64,000 bases of DNA from Phoronis australis (Eukaryota; Phoronida; Phoronidae): assembly GCA_002633005.1 (NCBI GenBank), contig NMRA01000209.1, positions 148,933-212,932 on the forward strand, in the 5' to 3' direction. The notes under the pieces were generated by a model, which did not search any database, had not been told where the DNA came from, and was given only the letters and a program-made list of their open reading frames with translations. The translations under genes were made by a program, and so were the position numbers. Positions 22,519-36,100 of the stretch are shown here, one piece after another; within the stretch, counting starts at the first letter, position 1, and each line of letters starts with the position of its first letter.

Positions 22519-24835
22519 GAAGAAAAGAAGTGAAGAGTTCTGCAGAACTCAACTGTTAAATGCAAATGAAACCATTCAAGAAGAAAATAATCTTCACTGA
22601 TATGCAGACCATATAGGTGACTGTATAGTCTGATGACGTAGCGTCTACCAGGACTTGGAATTTTCCTTAATAAGAGGATTTCCTCTTTTTGGTTTCAAAC
22701 TTCCACTTATTTGATTTCCAGTTTCTTCTTTTTTGTCTCTTTTCCTCATTATTTTGACTTTATTCATGCAAAAACATTTACTTCAGTTAAATTTTAAAAC
22801 ACAAAAATTATTTCTATCACCCAAGCCTGTTTATTTGTGGAACGATACATCACCTGGAAAATTTTCCTGGTGTTTGTCATTGGTCATTCCAAGCCCCGTT
22901 CCATAGTGGGAGCGAAACTGCTGCTCGCAATTGAGACTGCCAGGACAATGTTATGGAATTGTTGTTCAGTAGCCGTCTATTTGGTAGGTGGACAGATTTA
23001 TTTTTTACATTGTCAATGGAAGGATGGTATTTTTCCTTAATAAGCCATTTCCATGATTTTTTGCAACAATCGGATTAATATAGTTTTATTGAGAAAACTT
23101 CCGGAGTTATTTCAGATTTACTTGCATGGACTTTGATTTGATGGAAGGTGCTGACTTCTTCATAGTCTGCAAACACGTTTTCTGCTATGGCTCTTAGATT
23201 CCTCACTGGAGTTTTAAAACTCTGACATTGTGGTCCATATTAAGCTTCAGGGGTATTTTTTATTGTAAACAATTGATTTAAGTAGTGTGTAACTGGCTAA
23301 TTTGTGTTCAGTCTGTTTTTCATTGATCTTGTTTGGTTTGCAGATTGTGGCGTACTGTCATCCAGGCCCCCTATTGATTTGAAATGTAGGTGTGTGTGTG
23401 TTGTCTGTTTTCATTGGCTGGTTTTACTCTGCTTTGGATGACCGGTAGCCCACAATCCATTGTAATGTGACGTATCCATTTATCTGTAAGAAGGTCTGTG
23501 GCGGACCTTGATACATCGTCACCACATTCCCACTCTTATACACAACTTGATTATAGAGGGAGCATACGAGGCTGCAAGAGACCAGTTCTCTGCATTCTGA
23601 TTTAACTGGTCACTGCCTGTCACAGATTTGAATTTTGCTGTTACTAGTTTGGTTTACTTGCATCAAGTTTAAAACCTATGCAACAAGTTTGAGGTATTGG
23701 GAGTTTAGTCATTGTTTTGGAAATTAAGACATTTTAGACTTATGGAACCAGTTCAGTGCACTTATTCCAAGATTTACCTCACATACTTTCCTCAGCATGG
23801 AGTTTGAATTATTCCTGTTGTAGAAAACCCTGGAGACCATTATTGCAATGCGTCCAGTCGCCTGCAAAGGCAGCCTGAGAACCTGGACCCCTTAAGTGAG
23901 TGTTTTCTCTCTAAACTACTGTGCAGTTGTCATTTATTATTTATGCTTAGACTGGAGTGTAAATCAACCTACCTCTCCATAGTCATGTTTATGTTAAAGA
24001 CTGACTTTGCTAAATGTGAATCTAGGCTACATGTATGCCAAGCTTGCACTACACCTGGTGTTCATCAGTGAATGTATCTGACTTTCATCTTGTGCGCATA
24101 TGAAGAAGAGTTTTTTAAATCTCAGTTTTTGCTCTGGACATTTCCTAGATATTGTTTTTCTACAGTCCTGCCTATTATCCTTTATTTTGATATACACATG
24201 TAACTATTCTAGTATTTCGTGTGGTGTTATATACAGTGTAAATGGAATTAAATCTGGTCTGCTGGACAATACTCACAAAATTAAACTCCTAGATCCTGGG
24301 AGGCATGACAACTCCTTCAAAGGGAAGATGGCACTGTAGATTGGAAGGAACCATCGTCCTAAAGTTTAAAGGCTTATTACAGACAATTTCGAGATTAAAG
24401 TAACTTGGTAACCTGACATTTAATCCTGCCATTATTTTGTTTGTAATGCAGAACCAATGTCGTTTTTATTTTAAATAATCCTTGATCATTGTATGGCAAA
24501 GGTTATGGGCTGATATATATTTTTGTGTTAATACTTAGTTTCTCCATTTTTTTACTGTTACAGTGCTCCACTGCCCTAATGATGTGTTAATTTCTTATGA
24601 CAATTGTTCAGTTTAATTTGTGGTACAGATACATGTAAAAAGGCTTCAAAGCATTTAATTTTACTGCATCCTTGTGTCACATCAATCCTGTTATTTATTA
24701 TATTTTTCTTGCTTCTGAAATATCCTATAGGTATATTTAATGGTCAGTGTAAATACAAAATTTAGATTTTGTTGCCATTGACTGCCTGCAGTAATGAAAA
24801 ATAACTTCATTTGTAAATTTGCGCAGGACAATAAA
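22519..24835 (+). other. UCKL1 3' UTR / flank with candidate polyadenylation signal
   Basis: No further coding exon is evident. Apart from the transposon copy at 22649-22898 it is AT-rich single-copy-looking sequence. AATAAA at 24830-24835 is the clearest polyadenylation hexamer, which would give a UTR of about 2.3 kb; the actual 3' end is unknown. Confidence 0.4.
22649..22898. mobile_element. Shortened family copy 4 (about 250 bp)
   Basis: Starts CAGGACTTGGAATTTTCC and ends GTCATTGGTCATTCCAAGCC, the same termini as the copies at 14484, 17418 and 21464. Most of the interior is lost or diverged and no clear target duplication remains. It lies just past the UCKL1 stop codon, possibly within its 3' UTR. 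Confidence 0.7.
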
Positions 24836-25985
24836 ATCAAAATTTAGGCTTTACTGGTACATCTATTATATAAAATGCATCGTTTGCACAAACTCCGTCT
24901 CCCCCGCTCCACTACAGACCTTCGTTGCGCCCGTTTCGGCACCGCCTTGGTCCCAGGTATTGCACCAGCCCCTTATTTGGAATCGTGATGTTCTATTTTT
25001 TTCTCTGGGGCCGTTTTTTCGTGGACGCGGAGGGGGCAAGAATCCCGCAGTCGCACACCTTGCCTACTAAAATCTGACAGTGACAGAAATTTTGCTTGGG
25101 TCTCTTTAAGAAGTATTCCTGTCTCTTGCAATGAATACTCGGTTCACTCTTAGATGTAGCTATTTCCCCTCGGCGTTTCCCACTAGCTGTTACCCGTGCC
25201 AAAGCACGGGTTACAGCTAGCGCCATGGTACACATAATACGCCATCTGGTGTTTAGAAAATAATGTGTTTAAGGGGTGTTCATTTTGGACAGGAGATCAT
25301 TTGTATTTCCTGCCGCAGGATAATGCTGTGTCCACCTCCTCAGTTCTATACATGTAGGTGAGCTTTGCGAACAGCATGCCGAGGGCCTTTTTGGTCGTGT
25401 TCCCAGAGACGCCCCTACCCCCCCCCCATCCTGTGAGTATTATGCCAGTTTGACTACCAAAGATAGTAAAAGATTGAAGCTCAACCCAACACTTTATTTG
25501 GTGACTGATTCACTGGTCGACTGATCAATAATTATCTGAATTAGTCTTGGTAAATTCTACTATTCGTGTTCAACCTCAAAGTGTTAATCTCGGCGTTACA
25601 TTAGTGGTCATATTCTGAAGTCGCTCACCAGCTCTGGCTCACAAAATAATCATTTTTGCAGTAATCAGGGCTGGTCTTCATTAAACGTCGACCCCTTCAT
25701 AGTTTGAATTACTGCTGCCGAAAATAACACTTGTGCAACAGTTATCCCAGTGATGTGCGTTCGCGCGATGTGAATATTTTTCTTGTGGGGAAAACCTGCT
25801 AAAATTATTTAATTTCTAAATGCATTCCTCACATCGGACAGAAGGAAGTCACGAACTTCTGACATTACAAGAACTATGATAGGATTTTTTAATTGTATTC
25901 TGTTGTCGTGTGGCACTTCGGCACGGGACACCAAAAGAACAGACACGTAAAAATGACCGCGTGATCTGGCGCGACTGGATTCTAA
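24836..25985. other. Intergenic region between convergent UCKL1 and xylose isomerase genes
   Basis: Contains the hairpin at 25183-25220 and, on the minus strand, AATAAA at 25493-25498, a plausible polyadenylation signal for the xylose isomerase gene about 490 bases past its stop. No open frame here is credible. Confidence 0.5.
25183..25220 (-). mobile_element. Strong hairpin resembling a Helitron 3' end
   Basis: A 17-bp stem with one mismatch (25183-25199 with 25204-25220) and a 4-base loop CAAA. Read on the minus strand it gives CCCGTGCTTTGGCACGGG, then TAACAG, then CTAG followed by T. A short GC-rich hairpin a few bases before CTRR, with a T after it, is the known layout of Helitron 3' termini. 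The matching 5' TC end was not found, so the extent is unknown. It lies between the convergent ends of UCKL1 and the xylose isomerase gene. Confidence 0.4.
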
Positions 25986-26069
25986 CTAGACGTAGTAGTT
26001 CAACACCGCTTCGTAATGTTCCTGTTGGCCAGACAGAAGGCTGGGTTCCCCGTTCTTGGTCACATACTC
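25986..26069 (-). CDS. xylA: Xylose isomerase exon 15, stop
   Basis: Encodes [20 protein letters not shown] and AVLNYYV, then TAG at 25988-25986. The GEP.L.SGQQE stretch is typical of the C-terminus. Acceptor TTTGTAG. Confidence 0.92.
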   Translation of the reverse strand, partial: EYVTKNGEPSLLSGQQEHYEAVLNYYV

Positions 26070-27118
26070 CTACAAAGAAGAGGTGGCTACTTGATAAATT
26101 CAGAATGTCTGACGCTGTTTTATCTACATTCCTGATAATAGCAATACGCGGCTTATTGTAGGTTAGGATTAGGCTGTAAACAAAGACTACGACATCCTTT
26201 TAAAGGATACCTGTCATGATTTTATTTTCAAACTGTATTTCCGCCTGTTTGCCTGGCTTGGACAAAAATCGAATCGAGCCTTTTACTCTCATAAAATGGG
26301 TCTCGTAATATTCCTCACCTTGATAGGATTCTTTTTCTGTTACCAAGAACACAAACACCGAAACCAACCCTAAATACGGCCCGATATGCATTGCCTGTGA
26401 CTGAGACTAGTTGCGGGCTTATTTGCTCATAATTCAATATCAGACGAGAGTGGTATTTTTTAAATCCCAAAGCAATTCGGATAAGAATTCGACATTCACA
26501 GCTTGCTAAACGGAGGCGAAATGCTGTCTTGATATTACACTATACTTTTAAAGGCGTTTGAACAACTTGAAAAGATATCTGAGGCAAAGTAAGGAAAATC
26601 AAGAAGACGGGATACCCGTAGACGACCGATGGAACTGCTAGCTTGGTTGTTCGATGTTTTTAATCTCCTTTGAGGTGTAGATAAATTATTGTGTCAAAAG
26701 TTGTGAGAGATCGAACCCGTTTCTCGCTTGTGAAGCGCAAACTTTTACCACAATAGAGAAGACAACGCAGTTTCATAAAATATGGAAAACACATTCGAAC
26801 GCTCATTTAGCCTACTGCATATACAGTGTACAATGTTATGCGGACTGGTGGGTTCTCGTAGGATGGCATTTTACCTCCAGTTCTTCAAGGGTTGCTTTAC
26901 CGTCAGCGATTCGCTTGCCGATTCCCTTGGAAAAGCTGCCGTATCTTTCCTGAAACAAAACCATTATTCATCTTACGGGGCAGATTTCAAATGGAGCATA
27001 TTACTTGTGGCAGTTTATTTTTGAGTTGTAAATGCCCCCCACAACATGTGTGCATGTACGTATGAATGTGGGTATATGTTATCTCTGCATTTACAGGTGT
27101 GTGTACATAGTATTATGT

Positions 27119-27150
<32 letters not shown>

Positions 27151-30100
27151 CATAAATTTTTGACGACATGTATATAGTCTAACTACAATGGATATCTGTG
27201 ACTTGGTGGTCAGTTATTTTGAGTGAAGTAGACATCAATAGACTTACAGAATAAATTCAGTTTTTTGCAAGCAAATTAGGAAGCAACATGCCTCCCTACT
27301 ATTGAAAAAAATATAAAAAATTAAAGAGAATAGCGCTGTGCGTGGTCTTATTTAAGACAACATATGTACACTGTTATCGTGTGAATTCATTTGAGGACAA
27401 GTTGATTTAGAAACAGCACAACGGTCCACGATTTTCATAACTTGTGTGTGCAACTTTGACACTGATGATCATAGATGGCGCTGAAAGAGTGAATCAAATT
27501 TCCGGCACAGGGTCGAACATGTACGAACAGCAAACTTGACAGGCCGTATTGTAGTTTGTTTTAGTTGTAAGACGTCTGAGTAACATTCAGAGATCCACGT
27601 TTCAACAATAGAAAATTATTCTGCTGCTGACTCTAGAGAACCTTCTGTTTGGCTAACCCATGTTTAAAACTTCTTGGTGCTCAGGATGAATATTTAGACA
27701 TATATTTTCATGTCCACTGGAGTAAAACACTTATGGATTATCAAAGTACTTTATATCTCACCTTAACCATTTTTTGCATTACGCCTTCTTCCAAGATTTT
27801 TGCTGCGTTGCGCAAGCCTCTCGCAAACGCGTCCATTGCACCTAGGAAATCGAGTGATTTGTTTCATAGAATAAAAAATGAAATTTTGTCAGTGGTTTAA
27901 GTGATAAACTTTTAAAGGCAGGAACGAGTATTCTCATAGGTAACTCACTCTTTTCATATTACAGTAAACTTTCTGTACAAACTGTAAAAAAAATATTTTT
28001 TCACATCGATGTTCGAAAATTTAGTCGTCTTGAACGCTTTGTAACTGTGGAACAATTGACAATGATGAAAATAATTCAATAAGAAACAAAGTACCGATAT
28101 GAGCAATGAACATGTCGTTAACGTCAGTTGACTCTCGTCGCACTTTGGCGTCAAAGTTCAAACCACCTGGCTGAAGGCCGCCATTTTGGAGGACCGTCTG
28201 AAGAAACAAAATTTCGTATTATAAATTGACGCCAGGGGAAACTTTGCCTTTAGTGCAATAACAAGCACGTGAAAGATTCAAACAATCACCAGAAATTAAA
28301 CGTAAGATGCCTGTTAATTAACACTATGCAAATTGCTGAATTCACAAGATGGGACTAGACTAACAAGTGACTCTACAGGCTAAAAGATATTTGTTCGCGA
28401 TGCCGCAGTCAAACAAGGATGCTTTCTTTTTTGTTTTCTTGCAAGACGGATTTCGCAAGACCTCGCAAAATCTGGCGAGAGTTTTGCTGGTAAGCTTGGG
28501 AGTTTACTATCCTCATACGTGTAGTAGTCGTAGCATGTGGCAGTCAAGTGATTGGTTGGTTATCCTGCAGTGTTGAATTATGGGACAGAATCCGCACATC
28601 GTGAGATATGATTCAATGTTTGCATTCCATAAGCGAAGATTTCTTCGCCAGAAGTGTAAGCTAATGTCTTAGGTGTAAGGAGCACAGCTCTGCGCTTTGC
28701 ATTACCTTCATTATCATGGTTGTATTTTTCACGTCCATGGGAAATTGGTCTGTATCCCAGCCGAGGTCTGGGGACCCTGTGTTAGAGTCGATGGATCCCA
28801 GCATACCGAACCTGCGGTGATATGTAAAAGGCACAACTTACACTTGCAATGAACTGAGTACGACTTGGTGAAAGTTTTGAAACCTACTGAGGCAATAGCA
28901 ACAACGCTTTAGCATCTACACGCATGGCATCTACATGCATGCGTCTCATGCTTGGTACTCATATGTACACAGTATATGGTTGCATGGCTCAACTACTGGA
29001 CCACCAGGTTGCCACTTGTTACCCTCAGCAATGTTGTCATAGGAACATGAACAGCTTTAAGAATCTCAGTCTTATTTGAGACCCACTATAGCACAGGTCT
29101 CTTGTACAAAGATTTTAATACCTTTATTGTCAAAGACATTGGTATTAAAGAAATATGCAAGGGATAACCTAGACATGTAACATGACTTGACTAATGCAGG
29201 GTATAAATACACAAGCACAGTTTATGACTGAACATTCACACGCCATTCACACTGAAATCGTACACAAGTCCTTCTACAGGGATATACCTTTTTATAAATT
29301 GTTCGTTATTCAAGTTCTTACGGCAAATAACCATTTCAGTTATTTAACTCGAGGTTGTACACATGGTGTTTCCCTAAGCAAATACTTACGTGTACATTAA
29401 TTACATGTACAGTACATGTCTGGCTCTCCGCTACTTTCCCCGAAGATAACATCTACCAAACTTAGACTAAGAGCAGACCCTGTTTTTTGCAATGGTTGTT
29501 CACTAATCTCCAAAAATTCTGGAAACAACACTCCACAAAAACAAGAATTATCCTAGACTTAGTTTGAAAATCGATATGAAGAAGAAGAGCAATACGTACG
29601 CAGAAGCCATGACCACGTCATGTTCATAACAGTGACCAGCTAAAGTGGTGTGGTTTGGTTCGACATTTATCTGAAAAGAACCAAACAGACAAATTCCAAA
29701 GGTCCTCAAACGAGTCACAGATCAGTTATACACCTGTTATGGTTCACTGTTACGTAAGTGTTAACCATAGATCACATGCCAAAACAACCCATCGCCTCGG
29801 CTCTGATATGTTACTATTCTAGAAGCGCAACTGTAGGGGGCACGGCACTTCGCCATTCGCCACTCTCGCGCATATAAAGTTTCAGTGCTGCACACTGAGT
29901 TACAAATACGACAAGTTGATCTGTGCGCGACAGAAATTTTCTCGTCCCATTCAGCTCTCAAGTTTCAACCACAGAACCTTTAGAAAATATCACGGAAAAC
30001 ATTTCTCTACCTCCTCGAACGAAAGCGGAGACTGAGTTGAATTTGCGACGTGTCTATATATTTAAGCATACTCAATGTTTTGAAAAACGTGTGTAAGACT

Positions 30101-33100
30101 TTAAAACTTGAACTATTTTATATTACACAGTGATACAGACACTTTCAGGTAAACAGCTCCAGTGATCCTTAAATTATAATAATTAAATAACGTAAAACCT
30201 TGAAATGATCGGCCAAGCCGTAGTGTTTCAGGAACCCGACTACCGTCATAGCATCTAAAATGAAATCAAAACAGAAAGTCGTTACTTGATTTATATATCG
30301 CGAAACTACAGTGTATGGGGAAAATAGCTTAAAATGGCAACAAGGATCAGCGCCACTGTGCTGTCAACGTGCTGTCTGAACCTAAGCCATTCGCATGACA
30401 GAAAGAGACATTTCCTAACATTTCACTAAACACTTGTCTTGGTAAATTAAACAAGAATCTTGAAATATTATTAGAAAAGAACGTATTTTACTATAAGCCG
30501 GGGTTCTGTAACTCGGTAATTTAATTACAGTTTTGGAACTAATAGTTTTAAAGATGTACAGTACTTTAAAGAAAGCTTCACCCGCAGTCTGAAAAACAAT
30601 CTTACTGTATGTGAACACTTGCCAGACGTCTGATCCGACCTATCATCAAACTTGGGTAAACTTCAGTAGCTGTATTGCGGCTAGAAAATCTAACCAAAAT
30701 CATGTGTTCTCGTTCAAAAAACCTCGCGTAATCTCGCTTAGTCTTGCTTTTGTAGCGAAGTCCTATTGTTATTGAACTGTACTCTGACTGCAGACATGCC
30801 TAAACTGACGTCACCAGCAGTGTGGTGCAACATGTACATGTACATCCGCAGTGATTGCCCAGGGTTTCAGAATTTCACGCGACTGGTGTAAGGCATTGGG
30901 AACGCTCCGCGGCTCATCGGTCTCCTGATCAAGCGAAGGTCTACTATCTGCATTTCTTAAAAATACACATTTGGACGCGGTAGTATCTGGAACTCAAATC
31001 AAGGGATATCCGTGGATGTTCGCCTTTAAAGTAAATTGACCATGCCAACACTTTGGATTACAACGACGGGGTAAACCGGAGCCGAATATTGTTTGTGTAA
31101 AGTTACTATACCGTAGTCATACTGATGCTTGGCGGGTTCCTTCGGTTTTGGCTCGATCAGAAGCTGTCCTGTGAAACCAATCTTTTCTTTGTAAGCTGAA
31201 ACCAAATTGTATTTTAAGCTGAGTTGCGGTGTTAATATTTTCAAAAACCAAAACTGTGGCTTTTGAAGTATCGTTGAATGGAATAATTAATAGAGGCGTT
31301 GCTGGTATCATTTTTATCGTCTGTGAGCTGAAAAACGACCTATTGTTATTACCTTCGCTGTACTAAATAATAAATTTTGAAGTTTGTCTTCGTTGATCAG
31401 TAGTGAGTTGGACACATAGGATCTTGCCAGAAGAACAGTGTTGTTCATCTGGTATCAAATCTTCACCAACCACGAATGTTACGGGCGTAAGGCCCTTCCT
31501 CAGAGTCAGTGGAGTGAGGGAAAATATAGGCGACTCCCAACGAGGAAGCAGCCAGATTGCATGGTATAACAACAGATAAAAAAAGATATGAACAGATCAG
31601 CGACAAGAATGTGAAAACTTTTTTCAATCTGACTGCAGCCTCTTTGTGAGTTTCACCCACCCGATACTGTGGAAGGGCCAGGGCCCGTGACGTTTGACTG
31701 AGGTCATTAGATACAAGTACCGATTTTAAGCCTCCTTTAACTTGGATTTTTTCACATGTATTATTTTTTTCGACTACATTTATCTTCTCCGTATTTCACA
31801 AATCAGAAATAAATATAAAATAATTTCTTCATATGGGTTCTCATAGTGGACCTACGATTTTAACAATGTTCATCGACACTTAAATTACTGTATGACCCAC
31901 CTGTATAACTAATGTATATCTGCTCATGAAAAGAAAATACAAAATCCCACGTGCGCTCCCCCAGATCTACCTATAACATCTAAAACTGCATTCTTGACCT
32001 GTTCTTGGAGCCTTAGTTGAAACCCCGTTTTCACTGACTTCGCCAAAAAGTGACGGCTATAAAAGACATTGCTGAAAGACTAACGAGTGGAATTACTTAC
32101 CCACGACCATTCGGAAGAGACTCGCCAAATTGTCTAGTTCTTGTTTGACATTGGAATTCAACAGCGTATGGTATCCCTCACGTCCGCCCCAGAAAACTGC
32201 AGGGAAGAGCGATCGGTGACAGGATTGTCTTATCTAAACTGCACGTGAATCTGTGTCATCCTTGTGCAATTTATACCCTGGTTGATTTAGTATGCCCTTT
32301 CTGCAACTAAGAACTAGTTCATCTTTTCGCCCCACTTCATCGGAATGGTAATGTATTATCCAGTGGTAAAACAATACGGATGTATTCCATTAAACCTACT
32401 CTGCGTGGCACACAATTGTTCAATCTGTACTTCCTGAGGTACAAGCCGTGCATGTATGAGCGTGTAAATTGTACTTGCTGATTTCAGATATGTACGTGTA
32501 CATATACATGAATTTTTAAAATATCGGTTTTGTTATCACGAAAAAAAGGAGAAGAAAATCCAAGCATAGACGAAGAAAGGCACAGAACATAGATAAACAT
32601 TATTTTGTAAATTGTTGTTGGAGTTACATCAGTCTGTCATTGGCATTGATTGGAGAAAGATGTTCTTTTATCAAATACTTAATCACGACGACTTGAATAG
32701 CTATTTCGTTGTGCATATAATGTTTGGTCAACCAACATGTGTATAGATTAATGCAATTACTAATTAAAATTTGCTTTGTACCAATTCCCGCGATGGTAGG
32801 TCGCAGTCACCATTGCAAAATGCTAACTACTGTTGATCACCTACCGTAGTTCTCAGCTCCGAGTTTCTTGGCTATCTCTAAGCCTTTTTTGATCTGTGCC
32901 CCGGCATACGCGACGACATGCGCATCTGGATTAGTACCCGCGCCATTCATGTACCTAAAGAAACAGTAGGCACTATCTTGGGCAGTCTGGTGATGAGATA
33001 GCCCATGTTTATAGAACAACAAAATTTTGAGCCAGTTCTTCATCGTTAGATTGAACTGCGAAGGAACAGGCTTTTTCTAGAAAGCTACAGGTGGTTTCCA

Positions 33101-36100
33101 AACACGGGAAATGCAAGTTAAAAACTAACTTAACACTGAATTATGCGAAATGGGGGTGCCAGACCTTCAGATCAAAGAACCACCATTCATGCAGGGTAAC
33201 ATGATGGTTTTTGAAAGTTTCCGTGAGAAAATTGCATTCTAGAGGTTCGCTCCACAGTTGCTGTAACATGTAGTACCTGAAAAATGAATTATCCCACAAG
33301 CGTAATAAATTATTTAACGATTATCAACTGGAATGGGAAAATATTTGGCGCCATCTTGTTTGAAAATCCGTTGAACCCATTACAGTATTTATGGAACTGA
33401 AATGCGTTACGGTAACCGTTGGTCTGAGAAAAACGCCTTACTGAACAAGCACTTTCAAAAGCCTCAGGTCGGATTTATTCAGCGATTGCTTAAAGGTGTT
33501 TAAAAGAATCACGTCGTTGCGTGGATCAGCTTACCTAGGGTGCGAGAACAGGTTGCATGTTGCCCAAAGCAATTTCACACCTGTTTTCTTCTGTAACTCC
33601 TGAGCTAATTCTACGAGCTCATCAAGATTGCGGTTAGTTTCCGTCAAACTCTTTCCTTCAGGCGCGATATCTCTGGAAATTTCAGCACGTAATATGTGAC
33701 CCACCACCACAAAATGAGTCTTAAGTCGGGATTTGTCATTTTTTCATTGTTATTTTTTTCCGAAAACGCAGTGTTTTCTGATCATTTTGAGGTATGAAAC
33801 ATGTCCTTATCTTCACAAATGACCGAGTTATTGCCAATTCTATTCGGGGAAAGCGAAAATTTAGAGCTTTCAAAAGTCAAGGAAAATGGCCGACGAAAAG
33901 TGCCGACAGTGCCTTTAAAATTTCCATAGCAATCTGCAGTTGAATGCTACATTTCAGACTTATTAGTATGCACAACAACATAAACAAATAAAAGTAATAA
34001 AAATTAGAAAAAATATAGACCTTATCATGTAATCTCAGCCAAAAATGAGTGATATTCATGTTGGGTTGCTGCAACTGGGTCAATAAATTTCCCAGCTAAT
34101 GTGTACAGGGTCAGTCCACTTGTGACAGGAGGGGTTACCGCAAGTAAAACAAGTAGTTAAAGTGTATTTTGGAGAAATTTAATAAAATGAAGTCCTGTAG
34201 ATTACAAAATACACGTTCGTGGCTGATTTTTGTTCGAAATAATTCAAAATTTTACGCTAGTGTGAATAATTTTGAAAAAATGACAATCACTCATCCCTAT
34301 CCAAGTCCACTGACACTGACTGAAGAGCAACGATTTCCTCGACTTCTCACCGAGTGATTCAGCCCTATCGAAGATTGTTCTCTCTTGCAGTAATATTCAG
34401 CTGCTTGCACCCCGATCCACTGGCTTTGCAGATACAAGACATTGTTGTGCGATTAAGCTAATCCGGACTGTTTTCTTCAAGTTCTGTTTGTTCCAATCCA
34501 ACGACTTGGAATCCAACGCAACCGTATTCGCGATGGGTCGATCATGAAACTCATCTGGCGACGAGTTGCTGCCGTCAGACGACTCGTCGCTGTCACGAAA
34601 TTCCTCCTTGTCTCAATCAACAAATGTGCTCTGTTGAGTTCAGTTAATTCTCGCTGATCTTGATACGGCAGTCAGAGGCAAGAGTTAATCATTGAGATAT
34701 CAGCTACACGGCGACCAGCCATCTTACTGTCTTGAAAACATGCCGTGACCTAGCTCGCGACCTCACGGTTTCACGCCCACTTAACTAGTTCTAGCGAATG
34801 AGGTCAGCGATGCATTGGGTTAAAAGGTCGTTGCTAGCTAAAAGACTGGTGAGTGACACTTCTGTTGAAAATACCCCGAATGCAAAAAGTGAAATAACGA
34901 CTTATGATTGGACGAAAAACTCAAAGAGATTACTACATGCATAATGAGCAGAGTTTGACCTTTCTGTTGATGTGTTTACGAGCGAAATTGGGTCATCGGA
35001 AGACTGATCAATGAGGACACGAAAACCGGCAAATTTCGATGAAAATTTCACGAGATATGCAGTCGTGGAGAAGGTGATGTTTTTCAAAATGAAATAAATA
35101 AGGTTTAAAATGAAGTTTGATTGTTTTAAAGTATTGTTTTGTGGAGTAGAATGAATAAATAATCATAATCTGCAATAAAAAAAATTTGACCTAATTTTAA
35201 CCGATAGCGACTGTTTGCAGTCTTGTCAGGAAATTGAGATTCCGACCTTTAAGACTCATTTTGTCGTGGTGGGTCACATATTTTGTCTTGCACTTGGCAG
35301 TGAGTCCCCTTAAATTGGCTCAGTCAGATGTTTAACTTATTCATGATCTTATATACGCGGATTTAGGGGGTTACAGGAAACTGTGACACCATATATAGAT
35401 TCGCCAGTGTTATAGCTGCTCAGTAAGTTTAACGGAAATGCCTCAGCAACTGAAAACGGCAACTTACACAAGGAGTCGACTGCCGTATCCCTTTTATAAA
35501 ATGGCCATGGAATACAGGAAATTCTCGCGTAGATACTTCTTAAGCACACCACATACCAAATTGTAAGATCTAGAATATCATGTAGGCCTAAAACAGAGCA
35601 TTTTGTTAAGTTATCTACATGTACCTGTCATGAAACGTCCAATACTTTACACCGAGTTTGGTAAAGAACTCGAACGCCACCTTCAGTCTTCTCTTGGCAT
35701 TATCCAAGGAATCAGTCCCGTCATCCCAGGGTCTATCAAAAGTTGGGAAGCCAAAAGGGTCAGCCCCTGCAAAGATTGTGACGTACACGTACCACGGGTC
35801 AAAAACGCCCATGATCACGATAGCCACATTTATTTCTCACAACAAGAAACATTTTACTCAAAATCTGCTATAATATCACGCCTACATGTAGACCTACACA
35901 AAGGTGAGATTTTACCGATCAAATGTTCGCCAACAGAATTTTTGTTGTCGAAAATCTCCAACAAGTTTAAGAAATAATTTTCATTTTTATTAATTTACAG
36001 CCACTCACTTACACGAGACTACTGGTTTTCGTTTCCGGCTCTCTTTATAGTCACTCTTTAGATCAATGTTCAAGACGATTGGATGAGTTTGAAGCGATCA

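Noticed and set aside
27119-27150. CRISPR-like repetition
   Set aside because: It is a simple trinucleotide microsatellite; no spaced direct repeats of CRISPR type occur anywhere in the window.
35603-35977. 124-residue plus-strand open frame
   Set aside because: It is the antisense of xylose isomerase exon 4 and flanking intron, whose coding sense is certain.
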